This document shows positions 9,480-17,400 of a stretch of DNA of 64,000 nucleotides, in pieces; positions within the stretch are counted from its first letter, which is position 1; each line of letters begins with the position of its first letter. This DNA is from Sphingobium sp. B2D3C (GTDB lineage: Bacteria > Pseudomonadota > Alphaproteobacteria > Sphingomonadales > Sphingomonadaceae). The stretch covers positions 3,303,501 through 3,367,500 of the forward strand of contig NZ_JAOQOK010000001.1 of the NCBI RefSeq assembly GCF_025961835.1. Reading direction: 5' to 3'. The notes beneath the pieces were generated by a model, which was given only the letters and a program-made list of their open reading frames with translations, did not search any database and had not been told where the DNA came from. A program made the position numbers and the translations under genes.

Positions 9480-9953
9480 ATGGCGGAGTCCTCTGCAGGG
9501 CTGTTTCCGGTGGATCGGGCGATCGCGCAGGGCGCGGTCGTCGATCCGGCACAGGCCGGGAGCGCCGATCATATCGCGCTGACGGCGCGCAACCGGGCGT
9601 TGATGATCGACTTCGTGACGATCCTCTACGAGCAGCGCGATCCCCGCCGGGCCTTTGAGCGATATGTCCATGAGGATTATATCCAGCACAACCCGATCAT
9701 CGCCGATGGCCGCGAAAATGCGCTCAAATGGCTGGAGCCGGTCTTCTCCAAACCGGGCACGGAGATTCAGGTCCGGCGGGTGCTGGTGGATGGCGATTAT
9801 GCCACCGTGCAGATCATCGGACGGATGGGGCCGGAAGATGGCGGCAGTGCGGTCATGAACATCTTCCGCATCGAGGACGGGCTGATCGTGGAGCATTGGG
9901 ACGTGACGCAAGCGATGCCGGCGGAAACGGCAAGCGGGCGGCCTTTGGGATAA
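9480..9953 (+). CDS. SnoaL-like protein, paralogue of 4165-4641
   Basis: A 157-residue soluble SnoaL-like protein. It has DYIQHNP and a late FRIEDGLIVEHWD, the same motifs as the membrane-anchored protein at 4165-4641, but no hydrophobic N-terminus, so it is probably cytosolic. The ATG at 9480 lies 2 bases after the DUF3237 stop, so translation is probably coupled; an upstream TTG at 9462 would overlap that gene and is less likely. It is the last gene of the catabolic cluster. A repeat begins about 20 bases after its stop. Confidence 0.82.
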   Translation: MAESSAGLFPVDRAIAQGAVVDPAQAGSADHIALTARNRALMIDFVTILYEQRDPRRAFERYVHEDYIQHNPIIADGRENALKWLEPVFSKPGTEIQVRRVLVDGDYATVQIIGRMGPEDGGSAVMNIFRIEDGLIVEHWDVTQAMPAETASGRPLG

Positions 9954-9973
9954 GAGGATACGACATTTCCGTT

Positions 9974-10055
9974 CGTCATTCCCGCGAACGCGGGAATCTA
10001 GAACCCAGCCGAATTTCCATCGCGCCCTTGGATTCCAGCGTCCGCGGGAATGACG
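9974..10055. repeat. Paired inverted interspersed repeat (CGTCATTCCCGCG type)
   Basis: The outer ends are CGTCATTCCCGCG and its exact reverse complement, about 56 bases apart. The left arm is itself a hairpin: TTCCCGCG, a two-base loop, then CGCGGGAA. The element sits after the last gene of the catabolic cluster and before an SDR gene and has no coding capacity. The CGTCA boundary is shared with the repeats at 29086-29171, 59865-59897 and 60224-60256. Confidence 0.85.
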
Positions 10056-10130
10056 GAGGGAGCGGGCGGTGGCGCGGCTTAGTCGGACGCGCTAGGCTGG
10101 GCCGAACGAGAAACACAGGAGAGGCAGGCC

Positions 10131-10919
10131 ATGGATCTGGGCATCAGGGGCCGCAAGGCGATCGTCAATGGCGCCAGCGCCGGCATGGGCAAGAGCGCGG
10201 CGATGGCGCTGGCCCGCGAGGGCGTGGACGTGTTCATCTCGGCGCGGGGCGAGGACCGGCTGATGCACGCGGCGCAGGAGATTGCCGATGAGACCGGCGC
10301 GCGGGTCGTGCCAATCGTCGCCGATCATGCCAGCGCCGAGGGGCGCGAGCGCATTCTGGCGGCCTGCCCGGAGCCGGACATTCTCGTCGGCACCTGCGCC
10401 CCGCCGCCGATGACGCCGGACTATCGCGCGATCACCGGTGAGCAATGGCAGAGCGCTATCGAGATTTCGCTGCTTTCGCCCATTGAGTTCATGCGCCGCG
10501 TGCTCGATGGCATGGTGGAGCGCCGATGGGGGCGGGTGGTGAACATCGCCACGGTGGCTGCGAAATATCCCGGCGAAATCCGGGCGCTTTCCGGCAGCAC
10601 GCGGGCGGCGCTGGTGAACTACAGCGTCGCCGTCTCGAAGGTGGTAGCCAAGCACAATGTCGTCATCAACAACCTGCTGCCGGGCATGCACCACACCGCG
10701 ACAGTCGAGGACCAGTTCAATGCCCGCGCGAAGGCCAAGGGCACGACCTATGAGGATGAGGTCGCCGAGTTCGTGCGAGACTGGCGGATCGCCAGCGGGC
10801 GCTTCGGCAATGCGGACGATGTCGGGGCCTTCGTGGCGATGTTCTGCAGCGAGTTTGCCAACTACACCACGGGCCAGAGCCTCACCATCGATGGCGGTGC
10901 CACGACCTCGACCTTTTAG
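10131..10919 (+). CDS. Divergent short-chain dehydrogenase/reductase family protein
   Basis: A 262-residue Rossmann protein of the SDR superfamily. The cofactor motif is NGASAGMG where classical members have TGxxxGxG. The C-terminal half contains NNLLPGMHHT and ends with TTGQSLTIDGGATTSTF as in 3-oxoacyl-ACP-reductase-like SDRs. The usual active-site YxxxK is not present: at the equivalent place the sequence reads SGSTRAAL, giving Ser and Arg in place of Tyr and Lys. It may use a different catalytic arrangement or a different reaction. The start is well supported by AGGAGAGGCA. It stands alone between two repeats. Confidence 0.85.
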   Translation: MDLGIRGRKAIVNGASAGMGKSAAMALAREGVDVFISARGEDRLMHAAQEIADETGARVVPIVADHASAEGRERILAACPEPDILVGTCAPPPMTPDYRAITGEQWQSAIEISLLSPIEFMRRVLDGMVERRWGRVVNIATVAAKYPGEIRALSGSTRAALVNYSVAVSKVVAKHNVVINNLLPGMHHTATVEDQFNARAKAKGTTYEDEVAEFVRDWRIASGRFGNADDVGAFVAMFCSEFANYTTGQSLTIDGGATTSTF

Positions 10920-10961
10920 AGGACGGCCGGTTGGTCGGGCGGATGATGAGACATATGATCT

Positions 10962-11014
10962 CCGTTCGCCCTGAGCCTGTCGAAGGGCTGTCCTTCTCAG
11001 CTAAGCCCGAACGG
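10962..11014. repeat. Interspersed repeat of the TTCGCCCTGAGCYTGTCGAAG type
   Basis: Contains TTCGCCCTGAGC then CTGTCGAAGGGC, followed about 20 bases later by GCCCGAACGG, a partly inverted copy of the left end. A close copy lies at 33581-33610 between sufT and sufA. It sits in the gap between the SDR gene and queH and has no coding capacity. Confidence 0.75.
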
Positions 11015-11119
11015 CGTGGGGAAAGGCCGAACCGTGATTGGGGTTAAGGCATAGATCAGTCCACTCGCCCACCGCACAGCGGGTGACGCGCGCCCGGCGA
11101 TCTGCTAAAGGCGCGCGCC

Positions 11120-11800
11120 ATGACGAACCCCAATAGCCTCGATTACGAACGACCGGTCATCACGCCGCCCGATGGCGAGAAGAAGGTGCTGCTGCACAGC
11201 TGTTGCGCGCCCTGCTCGGGCGAGGTGATGGAAGCGATGACCGCGAGCGGCATCGATTACACCATCTTCTTCTACAATCCGAACATCCACCCCAAGGAGG
11301 AATATCTGCTGCGCAAGGAGGAGAATATCCGCTTTGCCGAGCAGCATAATATTCCCTTCGTGGATGCCGACTATGACACGGTGAACTGGTTCAAGCGCGC
11401 CAAGGGCATGGAGAATGAGCCCGAGCGCGGCGCGCGTTGCACCATGTGCTTCGACATGCGGTTCGAGCGCACGGCGCTTTACGCGCATGAGCATGGCTTC
11501 CCGGTCATCACCTCGTCGCTCGGCATCTCGCGCTGGAAGAACATGAACCAGATCAACGATTGCGGGGAGCGCGCGGCGGCGCATTATCCCGGCATCAAAT
11601 ATTGGACGTTCAATTGGCGCAAGGGCGGCGGCGCGGCGCGGATGATCGAGATCAGCAAGCGTGAGCGCTTCTACCAGCAGGAATATTGCGGCTGCGTCTT
11701 CTCGCTGCGCGACACCAATGCGCACCGGGTGAGCCAAGGCCGTGAGGAAATCCGCATCGGCGAGCTGTATTATGGGGACGAGCCTTCCGCGCAGGGCTGA
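11120..11800 (+). CDS. queH: Epoxyqueuosine reductase QueH
   Basis: A 226-residue member of the QueH (formerly DUF208) family, which converts epoxyqueuosine to queuosine in the wobble position of certain tRNAs, replacing the unrelated QueG. The N-terminal HSCCAPC motif, the middle CTMCFD and the C-terminal EYCGCVFS supply the cysteines expected for Fe-S clusters and catalysis. Length agrees with the family. AAAGG lies about 9 bases before the ATG. It is not in an operon with other queuosine genes here; a separate SDR gene follows after 89 bases. Confidence 0.93.
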   Translation: MTNPNSLDYERPVITPPDGEKKVLLHSCCAPCSGEVMEAMTASGIDYTIFFYNPNIHPKEEYLLRKEENIRFAEQHNIPFVDADYDTVNWFKRAKGMENEPERGARCTMCFDMRFERTALYAHEHGFPVITSSLGISRWKNMNQINDCGERAAAHYPGIKYWTFNWRKGGGAARMIEISKRERFYQQEYCGCVFSLRDTNAHRVSQGREEIRIGELYYGDEPSAQG

Positions 11801-11889
11801 GCCATGCGGGAGGGGTTTGACCACAAGAAACGGGACGCGCCCGTCCGGCCGCGCGTCTAGCTGACCGGCTCCACTTATGGAGCTGGATC

Positions 11890-12642
11890 ATGACATTACT
11901 GGATCGCAAAGTCGCCATCATCACTGGCGCGAGTTCGGGGATCGGGCGCGCCGCTGCGCTGCTGTTCGCGCAACAGGGCGCGGCCCTCGTGCTGGTTTCC
12001 CGACGCGAGGCGGCGCTTGAGAGCGTGGCCGAGTCCATCAGAGCGCAGGGTGGTCGTGCGGCCATTGTCGCGGGCGACGTGCGCGAGGAGGAGACGCACC
12101 GCCGAGCCGTTGCGGTCGCCTGTGAGACCTTCGGGGGGCTGCATATCGCGTTCAACAATGCCGGGCTTGTCGGGACGATGCAGCCGTTGGCAGATCTCAC
12201 GCCGGAGGATTGGTCGCAGGTGCTGCCGGTCAACCTGACGGCGGCTTTCCTCGGCGCCCGCGCGCAGATTCCGGCCATGCTCGATCAAGGCGGCGGCGCG
12301 CTCATCTTCACTGGCAGCTTCGTGGGCAATAGCGTCGGCTTGCCGGGCATGTCGGCTTATGGGGCGGCGAAGGCGGGGCTGCTTGGCCTCGTGCGCGGCA
12401 TTACGGCCGATTACAGCGCGCAGGGCATTCGCGCCAACGCTCTGCTGCCGGGCGGGACGGCGACAGGGATGGCAGGCGATGGCGATCAGCAGGCCTGGGC
12501 GGCAAGTCTTCACGCGATGAAGCGGATCGCCCAACCGGAAGAAATCGCGCAGGCGGCGCTATTTCTGGCCAGCGACATGGCGAGCTTTGTGACTGGCTCG
12601 GCGCTGTGGGCGGATGGGGGCAACGCCGCCGTCAAATTGTGA
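11890..12642 (+). CDS. Classical SDR family oxidoreductase
   Basis: A 250-residue NAD(P)-dependent oxidoreductase with all classical motifs: TGASSGIG at the N-terminus, NNAGL, the catalytic YGAAK, and a C-terminal SALWADGGNAAVKL tail. It probably reduces or oxidises a hydroxyl or keto group on a small substrate that cannot be named. TGGAG lies 6 bases before the ATG. It converges with the entericidin gene, with a perfect hairpin between them. Confidence 0.88.
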   Translation: MTLLDRKVAIITGASSGIGRAAALLFAQQGAALVLVSRREAALESVAESIRAQGGRAAIVAGDVREEETHRRAVAVACETFGGLHIAFNNAGLVGTMQPLADLTPEDWSQVLPVNLTAAFLGARAQIPAMLDQGGGALIFTGSFVGNSVGLPGMSAYGAAKAGLLGLVRGITADYSAQGIRANALLPGGTATGMAGDGDQQAWAASLHAMKRIAQPEEIAQAALFLASDMASFVTGSALWADGGNAAVKL

Positions 12643-12684
12643 TGCTGGGGACGTTGATAGTTGGCGGGCGGGCTCTTGAAGGAT

Positions 12685-12709
12685 CGGGCGGCCGTATCAA
12701 GGCCGCCCG
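12685..12709. terminator. Hairpin between convergent SDR and entericidin genes
   Basis: A perfect 9-bp stem, CGGGCGGCC and GGCCGCCCG, with a 7-base loop. It lies between two convergent genes and could end transcription from both sides. There is no T-run on either strand, so efficiency as a simple intrinsic terminator is uncertain. Confidence 0.5.
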
Positions 12710-12721
12710 TGTCACTCTCGC

Positions 12722-12856
12722 TTAGTTGCCGTCGATCACTTCCTGCCCGGCCTGACCAACCGATTCAATGTCCTTGCCGGCGCCTTTGACAGTCGCGCAA
12801 GCCTGGAGTGCGAGGGCCGCGCCGAGCAGCAGAATCAATGTGCCGCGCTGTTTCAT
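12722..12856 (-). CDS. Entericidin A/B family small lipoprotein
   Basis: A 44-residue envelope lipoprotein. The N-terminus is a signal peptide ending in the lipobox LQAC, so the mature lipoprotein begins at about Cys20. The tail, rich in Gly, Lys, Glu and Asp (KGAGKDIESVGQ), is characteristic of the entericidin family. In enterobacteria such proteins belong to a stress-linked antidote/toxin pair; the role in alphaproteobacteria is less clear. The ATG at 12856 follows AGAAGGAAG. The longer open frame to 13108 is not supported. Confidence 0.85.
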   Translation of the reverse strand: MKQRGTLILLLGAALALQACATVKGAGKDIESVGQAGQEVIDGN

Positions 12857-12956
12857 GATCGTCTTCCTTCTGTTTGTTCCGGGCGATGAAATGCTTGAGC
12901 GAGGGTTCGGTTGCGATTCCCGGTCGGCGGGCGCAGCTTGCAGGGAACGTGTTCGG

Positions 12957-12981
12957 GGAACGCGTGCCTCGTCGGGCCGTT
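12957..12981 (+). promoter_or_regulatory. Predicted EcfG-type general stress promoter
   Basis: GGAAC at 12957-12961 and CGTT at 12978-12981 are separated by exactly 16 bases. This is the consensus for the alphaproteobacterial general-stress sigma factor EcfG. It points toward the FMN reductase gene that starts at 13044. Confidence 0.6.
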
Positions 12982-13043
12982 CAGGAAGGTGAGACGGCTG
13001 CGCCTTGGCCGCGCCGGATAGCAACCAGATGAAAGGGTCAGTG

Positions 13044-13601
13044 ATGAGCGGGAAGATCGATGTCGCGGTAATCGTGGGCAGTCTGCGCAAGGACTCGTAT
13101 AACCGCAAGGCGGCGCTGGAGCTGGCACGCCTCGCCGATGGCGATATGGCGCTGCGGATCGTCGAGATCGGCGATTTGCCGCATTATGATGAAGATGCGG
13201 AGACCGACAGCCCGCCCGGGGTGTGGACGCGCTTTCGCAAGGAGATCGCCCCGGCCGACGCGCTGCTGTTCGTCACGCCCGAATATAACCGCTCGGTGCC
13301 GGGCGTGCTCAAAAACGCTATCGACGTCGGCTCGCGGCCCTACGGCCAGAGCGTGTGGATGGGTAAGCCGGCGGCGATCATGACCGTCTCGCCCGGAGCG
13401 CTCGGCGGGTTCGGCGCCAATCATCATCTGCGCCAGATGCTGGTGTTTCAGGATACGCCGATCCTCCAGCAGCCCGAGGCCTATGTCGGCAACGCGGCCA
13501 AGCTGTTCGAGGATGACGGCCGGCTGACGGACAAGAAGACGGAGGATTTTTTCCGCAGCTTCCTGGATGCCTTTCGCAAGCTGATCGACCGGGCGGGCTG
13601 A
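13044..13601 (+). CDS. NADPH-dependent FMN reductase family protein
   Basis: A 185-residue flavodoxin-like protein of the NADPH-dependent FMN reductase family (ChrR/YieF/azoreductase type). The phosphate-binding segment VIVGSLRKDSYNRK lies at the N-terminus, followed by LFVTPEYNRSVPGVLKNAID, the family hallmark around the flavin. It probably uses NAD(P)H to reduce FMN, quinones or similar oxidants in the cytosol. The ATG at 13044 is chosen with GAAAGGG upstream; ATG 13029 is also possible. A predicted EcfG promoter lies about 60 bases upstream, consistent with a role in stress defence. Confidence 0.9.
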   Translation: MSGKIDVAVIVGSLRKDSYNRKAALELARLADGDMALRIVEIGDLPHYDEDAETDSPPGVWTRFRKEIAPADALLFVTPEYNRSVPGVLKNAIDVGSRPYGQSVWMGKPAAIMTVSPGALGGFGANHHLRQMLVFQDTPILQQPEAYVGNAAKLFEDDGRLTDKKTEDFFRSFLDAFRKLIDRAG

Positions 13602-13608
13602 CCGGCGC

Positions 13609-13887
13609 TCAGTTTACGATCGCCTTGAGGCGCCGCCAGATTCGCGTGCGCAGCGGCGTGCGCGATTCGATGCTGAGGCCACGCGCGCGCGCCGCCCGCA
13701 TGAGATCCCGGGTCAGCGCACGCAGCTGGCGGTCGTTAAGCGCCGTCGACACCCGGTGGTGGCCGCCGCGCATGCCGCTTTCGGCGATATGCAGCGTCAG
13801 GATGACGCCATGGTCAGCGCCGCGCCGCTCCCAATCGATAAGCGCCCCGGAAATATACTCCTGCCGCCTGAAATCCTGTTCCGCCAT
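13609..13887 (-). CDS. Hypothetical protein, 92 residues
   Basis: Not recognised. The N-terminal two thirds (RRQEYISGALIDWERRGADHG and following) look like a small folded domain; the C-terminal third is rich in Arg (RAARARGLSIESRTPLRTRIWRRLK) and could bind nucleic acid or membrane. No signal peptide or transmembrane segment. AGAGGAAGG directly before the ATG supports it as a real gene. It converges with the FMN reductase gene 7 bases away and diverges from the amidoligase operon, so it may share the control region at 13888-14041. Confidence 0.65.
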   Translation of the reverse strand: MAEQDFRRQEYISGALIDWERRGADHGVILTLHIAESGMRGGHHRVSTALNDRQLRALTRDLMRAARARGLSIESRTPLRTRIWRRLKAIVN

Positions 13888-14005
13888 GCCTTCCTCTGTT
13901 GCGCCCGGCTTGCGCGCCGTCCTGCTCGTGCAATCCCTGACCGCCGTTTCTTAACGTTTTGGAAAGGCCGGGCCGAGCCGTTGGCGCACCGGGCGTGCAT
14001 TGTCT

Positions 14006-14022
14006 ATTGCGCATTGCACAAT
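14006..14022. promoter_or_regulatory. Imperfect palindrome, possible operator of the amidoligase operon
   Basis: The 17-base sequence ATTGCGCATTGCACAAT pairs with its own reverse complement at 14 of 17 positions. It lies in the only AT-rich stretch between the divergent genes and about 20 bases before the amidoligase operon. A possible promoter TTGTCT-N16-TATTCG overlaps it. Binding protein unknown. Confidence 0.35.
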
Positions 14023-14041
14023 ATTCGCATTCACTGTGCGG

Positions 14042-17000
14042 ATGCTCAAAGCTGCAGTCTATCATCGCACGGCCTATCACTACAGCAGGTCGATCCGTCT
14101 CGGGCCGCAGATCATCCGGCTTCGACCCGCGCCGCACAGCCGCACCAAGGTGCCGAACTATGCCCTGCGGATCGAGCCGGAGGGCCATTTCATCAACTGG
14201 CAGCAGGACCCGCACGGCAATTGGCAGGCGCGGCTGGTCTTTCCCGATCCGGTCGACCGTTTCGTGGTGGAAGTGGATCTGCTCGCCGATCTCGACGTCA
14301 TCAATCCGTTCGATTTCTTCGTCGAGCCTTATGCCGAGGAGTATCCGTTCGCCTATGACGAGGCGCTGAAGACGGATCTGGCCGCCTATTTCGAGGTCGA
14401 GGCGCAGGGGCCTCTGTTCGAGGCGCTGGTGGCGCAGCACGCAGGCCATCAGGGCCGCACCATCGATTTTCTGGTGGAGATCAATCGCCAGCTCGAACAG
14501 CGTATCGGCTATGTCATCCGCATGGAAACCGGGGTGCAGACCCCGGAAGAGACCCTGCAGATCGGCACCGGCTCCTGCCGGGACAGCGCCTGGCTGCTGG
14601 TGCAGCTGGTGCGGCGGCTGGGCTTCGCGGCGCGGTTCGTCTCGGGCTATTCGATCCAACTGGTTGCGGATGTCGAGCCGGTGGAAGGCCCCAAGGGCGT
14701 GACGCGCGACGTGGTCGATCTCCACGCCTGGGCGGAAGTTTATGTGCCGGGCGCTGGCTGGATCGCGCTGGATGCCACTTCCGGCATGTTCGCCGGCGAG
14801 GGGCATATCCCGCTCTGTGCATCGCCCCATTATCGCTCGGCTTCGCCCATTGAGGGGCTGGCCGAGCCGGCGGAAGTGGACTTCCGCTTCGAGATGCGCG
14901 TCTCGCGCATTGCCGAGGCGGTGCGGATCACCAAACCGTTCACCGATGAGCGCTGGGCCGCGGTGCAGGCGCTGGGCGAGCAGGTGGACGCCGACCTCGT
15001 CGCGCAGGATGTGCGGCTGACGACCGGCGGTGAACCGACCTTCGTCGCCGAGAATGGCGGGCAGGAGGATGAGTGGAACGGCGGCGCCGTCGGGCCGACC
15101 AAGCAGGGCTATGCGGACAAGCTCGTGCGAGCGCTGCGGGAGAAATTCGCGCCGGGCGGGATGCTCCACCACGGTCAGGGCAAATGGTATCCCGGCGAGA
15201 GCCTGCCGCGCTGGGCCTATGCGGTCTACTGGCGCAAGGATGGCGTGCCGGTGTGGCGCGACCCGATGCTGATCGCGCGGGAAGAGGCCGAGCGCAAGCC
15301 GCTCGCGACGCCGGCGCTTGCCGCGCGCTTTCTGGCGACTATCGCCGCAGGCCTTGAGGTTCAGCCCGATTATGTCGCGCCGGTCTATGAGGATGAGCAG
15401 GAGTGGGCGCGCAAGGCGGAAGATTTGCCCGTCAATGTTACGCCAGACGATAACAAGCTCAGCGATGTCGAGGCGCGCGAGCGGATGAAGAAGGCGTTTG
15501 CGATGGGGCTGGTCGAGCCCGTCGGCTATGCCCTGCCCATCCAGCGCTGGCAGGCCGCGCAGACCAAGCCACGCTGGCAGAGCGAGGTCTGGGCGGTGCG
15601 CCGGGGCAAGCTCCATGCCGTGCCGGGCGACAGCTCGCTCGGCTATCGCTTGCCGCTGGGCTCGCTGCCCTTCGTGCCGCCGGCCGACTTCCCCTACATC
15701 CACCCGCGCGACACGAGCGAACCCCGCGAGCCGCTTGCGGATTATCATGTCCAGCGTGCGGAGCGGGCACACCGGCCGGATGTGCGCGAGCAGATGGTCG
15801 CCTCCCGCGCGGAGGCTGGCGGCGCGGCTGCGCAGGAGCGTGTGGAGCAGGAGATCATCGAGGGCGCGGTGCGCACCGCGATCACCGTCGAGCCCAAGGC
15901 GCATTATCTCTCCGTCTTCCTGCCGCCGGTGCGTGAGCTGGAGGATTATCTGGAGCTGATCGCGCAGGTGGAGGCCGCAGCCTGCGCCATGCGCGTCGAA
16001 GTGCGGATCGAGGGCTATGCTCCGCCGCCCGACCCCCGCCTGCAGGTGCTCAAGATCACGCCCGATCCCGGCGTCATCGAGGTCAATGTGCAGCCGGTCG
16101 CGACATGGGGCGAGACGGTCGAACTGACCGAAACGCTCTACGATGTCGCGCGGGCGCTCAAGCTCACGGCCGACAAGTTCATGGTCGATGGGCGCGCGGT
16201 GGGGACGGGTGGCGGCAATCATCTCGTGCTCGGCGGGCCGAGCCTCACCGATTCACCGTTCATCCGCAGGCCGGACCTGCTCAAGAGCTTCGTGCTCTAC
16301 TGGCAGCGCCATCCTTCGCTCAGCTATCTCTTTTCCGGTCTGTTCATTGGTCCCACCAGCCAGGCACCCCGAATCGACGAGGCGCGGCATGACGGGCTGT
16401 ACGAGCTGGAGGTGGCGCTGGCGCAGGTGCCGAAACCGGGGGAAGGCGCCACGCCACCTCCCTGGCTGGTCGACCGGCTGTTCCGCAACCTGCTGGTGGA
16501 CGTGACTGGCAATACGCACCGCACCGAGATCTGCATCGACAAGATGTTCTCGCCCGATGGGCCGACCGGGCGGCTGGGGCTGGTCGAGTTCCGCGGCTTC
16601 GAGATGCCGCCGGACGCGCGAATGAGTCTGGCGCAGCAATTGCTGCTGCGCGCGCTCACTGCCTGGTTCTGGCGCGAACCGCAGGAAGGTAATCTGGTGC
16701 GCTGGGGCACGCGCCTGCACGATCGCTTCATGCTGCCCCATTTCGTCTGGGAGGATTTTCTCGACGTGCTCGGTGACCTCCGCCGGGCCGGTTATGATTT
16801 CGACCCCAACTGGTTCGAAGCGCAGAAGCAGTTCCGTTTCCCGGTCCATGGCGCGGTACGGGCCGGCGGGCTGGAACTGGAGATTTCCCATGCGCTGGAG
16901 CCTTGGCATGTGCTGGGTGAAACCGGCGCGATCGGCGGCACCGTGCGCTATGTGGACAGCTCAACCGAGCGGCTGCAGGTGCGCGTCTCCGGGCTGGTCG

Positions 17001-17386
17001 AGGGGCGGCATGTCGTCGCCTGCAACGGGCGTCGGGTGCCATTGGCAGCCACTGGCGTGGCGGGCGAGGCGGTGGGCGGCGTGCGGTACAAGGCGTGGGC
17101 GCCGTCAGACTGTCTCCATGCCCGCCTGCCGGTCAACGCACCGCTGACCTTCGATGTGTTCGACGCGTGGAGCGGCCGGTCGCTCGGCGGCTGCGTCTAT
17201 CATGTGGCGCATCCGGGCGGACGCAATTATGACGACGTGCCGGTGAATGCCTATGAGGCGGAGGCGCGGCGCAAGGCTCGGTTCCAAGATCATGGCCATA
17301 CGCCGGGCTCCATGGCGCTGCCGCCGGATGAGAAAACGGGGGAATTTCCATTGACGCTCGATCTGCGACGGCCCGCGACCCTTTGA
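14042..17386 (+). CDS. Transglutaminase-like protein fused to putative amidoligase DUF2126
   Basis: A protein of about 1114 residues. The N-terminus ([29 protein letters not shown]) is the N-terminal domain of bacterial transglutaminase-like proteins. A papain-like transglutaminase core follows: [11 protein letters not shown] carries the Cys, LHAWAEVY the His and ALDATSG the Asp. The remaining large part corresponds to DUF2126, described as a putative amidoligase; it contains TTGGEPTFV, the [12 protein letters not shown] segment and [25 protein letters not shown]. Such proteins are predicted to make or edit peptide-like amide bonds together with ATP-grasp/alpha-E partners. It is the first gene of a three-gene operon. 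ATG 14042 is chosen by similarity to the usual N-terminus; the ribosome site is weak. Confidence 0.88.
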   Translation: MLKAAVYHRTAYHYSRSIRLGPQIIRLRPAPHSRTKVPNYALRIEPEGHFINWQQDPHGNWQARLVFPDPVDRFVVEVDLLADLDVINPFDFFVEPYAEEYPFAYDEALKTDLAAYFEVEAQGPLFEALVAQHAGHQGRTIDFLVEINRQLEQRIGYVIRMETGVQTPEETLQIGTGSCRDSAWLLVQLVRRLGFAARFVSGYSIQLVADVEPVEGPKGVTRDVVDLHAWAEVYVPGAGWIALDATSGMFAGEGHIPLCASPHYRSASPIEGLAEPAEVDFRFEMRVSRIAEAVRITKPFTDERWAAVQALGEQVDADLVAQDVRLTTGGEPTFVAENGGQEDEWNGGAVGPTKQGYADKLVRALREKFAPGGMLHHGQGKWYPGESLPRWAYAVYWRKDGVPVWRDPMLIAREEAERKPLATPALAARFLATIAAGLEVQPDYVAPVYEDEQEWARKAEDLPVNVTPDDNKLSDVEARERMKKAFAMGLVEPVGYALPIQRWQAAQTKPRWQSEVWAVRRGKLHAVPGDSSLGYRLPLGSLPFVPPADFPYIHPRDTSEPREPLADYHVQRAERAHRPDVREQMVASRAEAGGAAAQERVEQEIIEGAVRTAITVEPKAHYLSVFLPPVRELEDYLELIAQVEAAACAMRVEVRIEGYAPPPDPRLQVLKITPDPGVIEVNVQPVATWGETVELTETLYDVARALKLTADKFMVDGRAVGTGGGNHLVLGGPSLTDSPFIRRPDLLKSFVLYWQRHPSLSYLFSGLFIGPTSQAPRIDEARHDGLYELEVALAQVPKPGEGATPPPWLVDRLFRNLLVDVTGNTHRTEICIDKMFSPDGPTGRLGLVEFRGFEMPPDARMSLAQQLLLRALTAWFWREPQEGNLVRWGTRLHDRFMLPHFVWEDFLDVLGDLRRAGYDFDPNWFEAQKQFRFPVHGAVRAGGLELEISHALEPWHVLGETGAIGGTVRYVDSSTERLQVRVSGLVEGRHVVACNGRRVPLAATGVAGEAVGGVRYKAWAPSDCLHARLPVNAPLTFDVFDAWSGRSLGGCVYHVAHPGGRNYDDVPVNAYEAEARRKARFQDHGHTPGSMALPPDEKTGEFPLTLDLRRPATL

Positions 17387-17400
17387 ATGCGTCGCTTGCC

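Noticed and set aside
13814..16222. 802-residue antisense frame across the amidoligase gene
   Set aside because: Composition is that of a shadow frame, with no domain and no ribosome site, and the sense strand encodes a full transglutaminase-DUF2126 protein.
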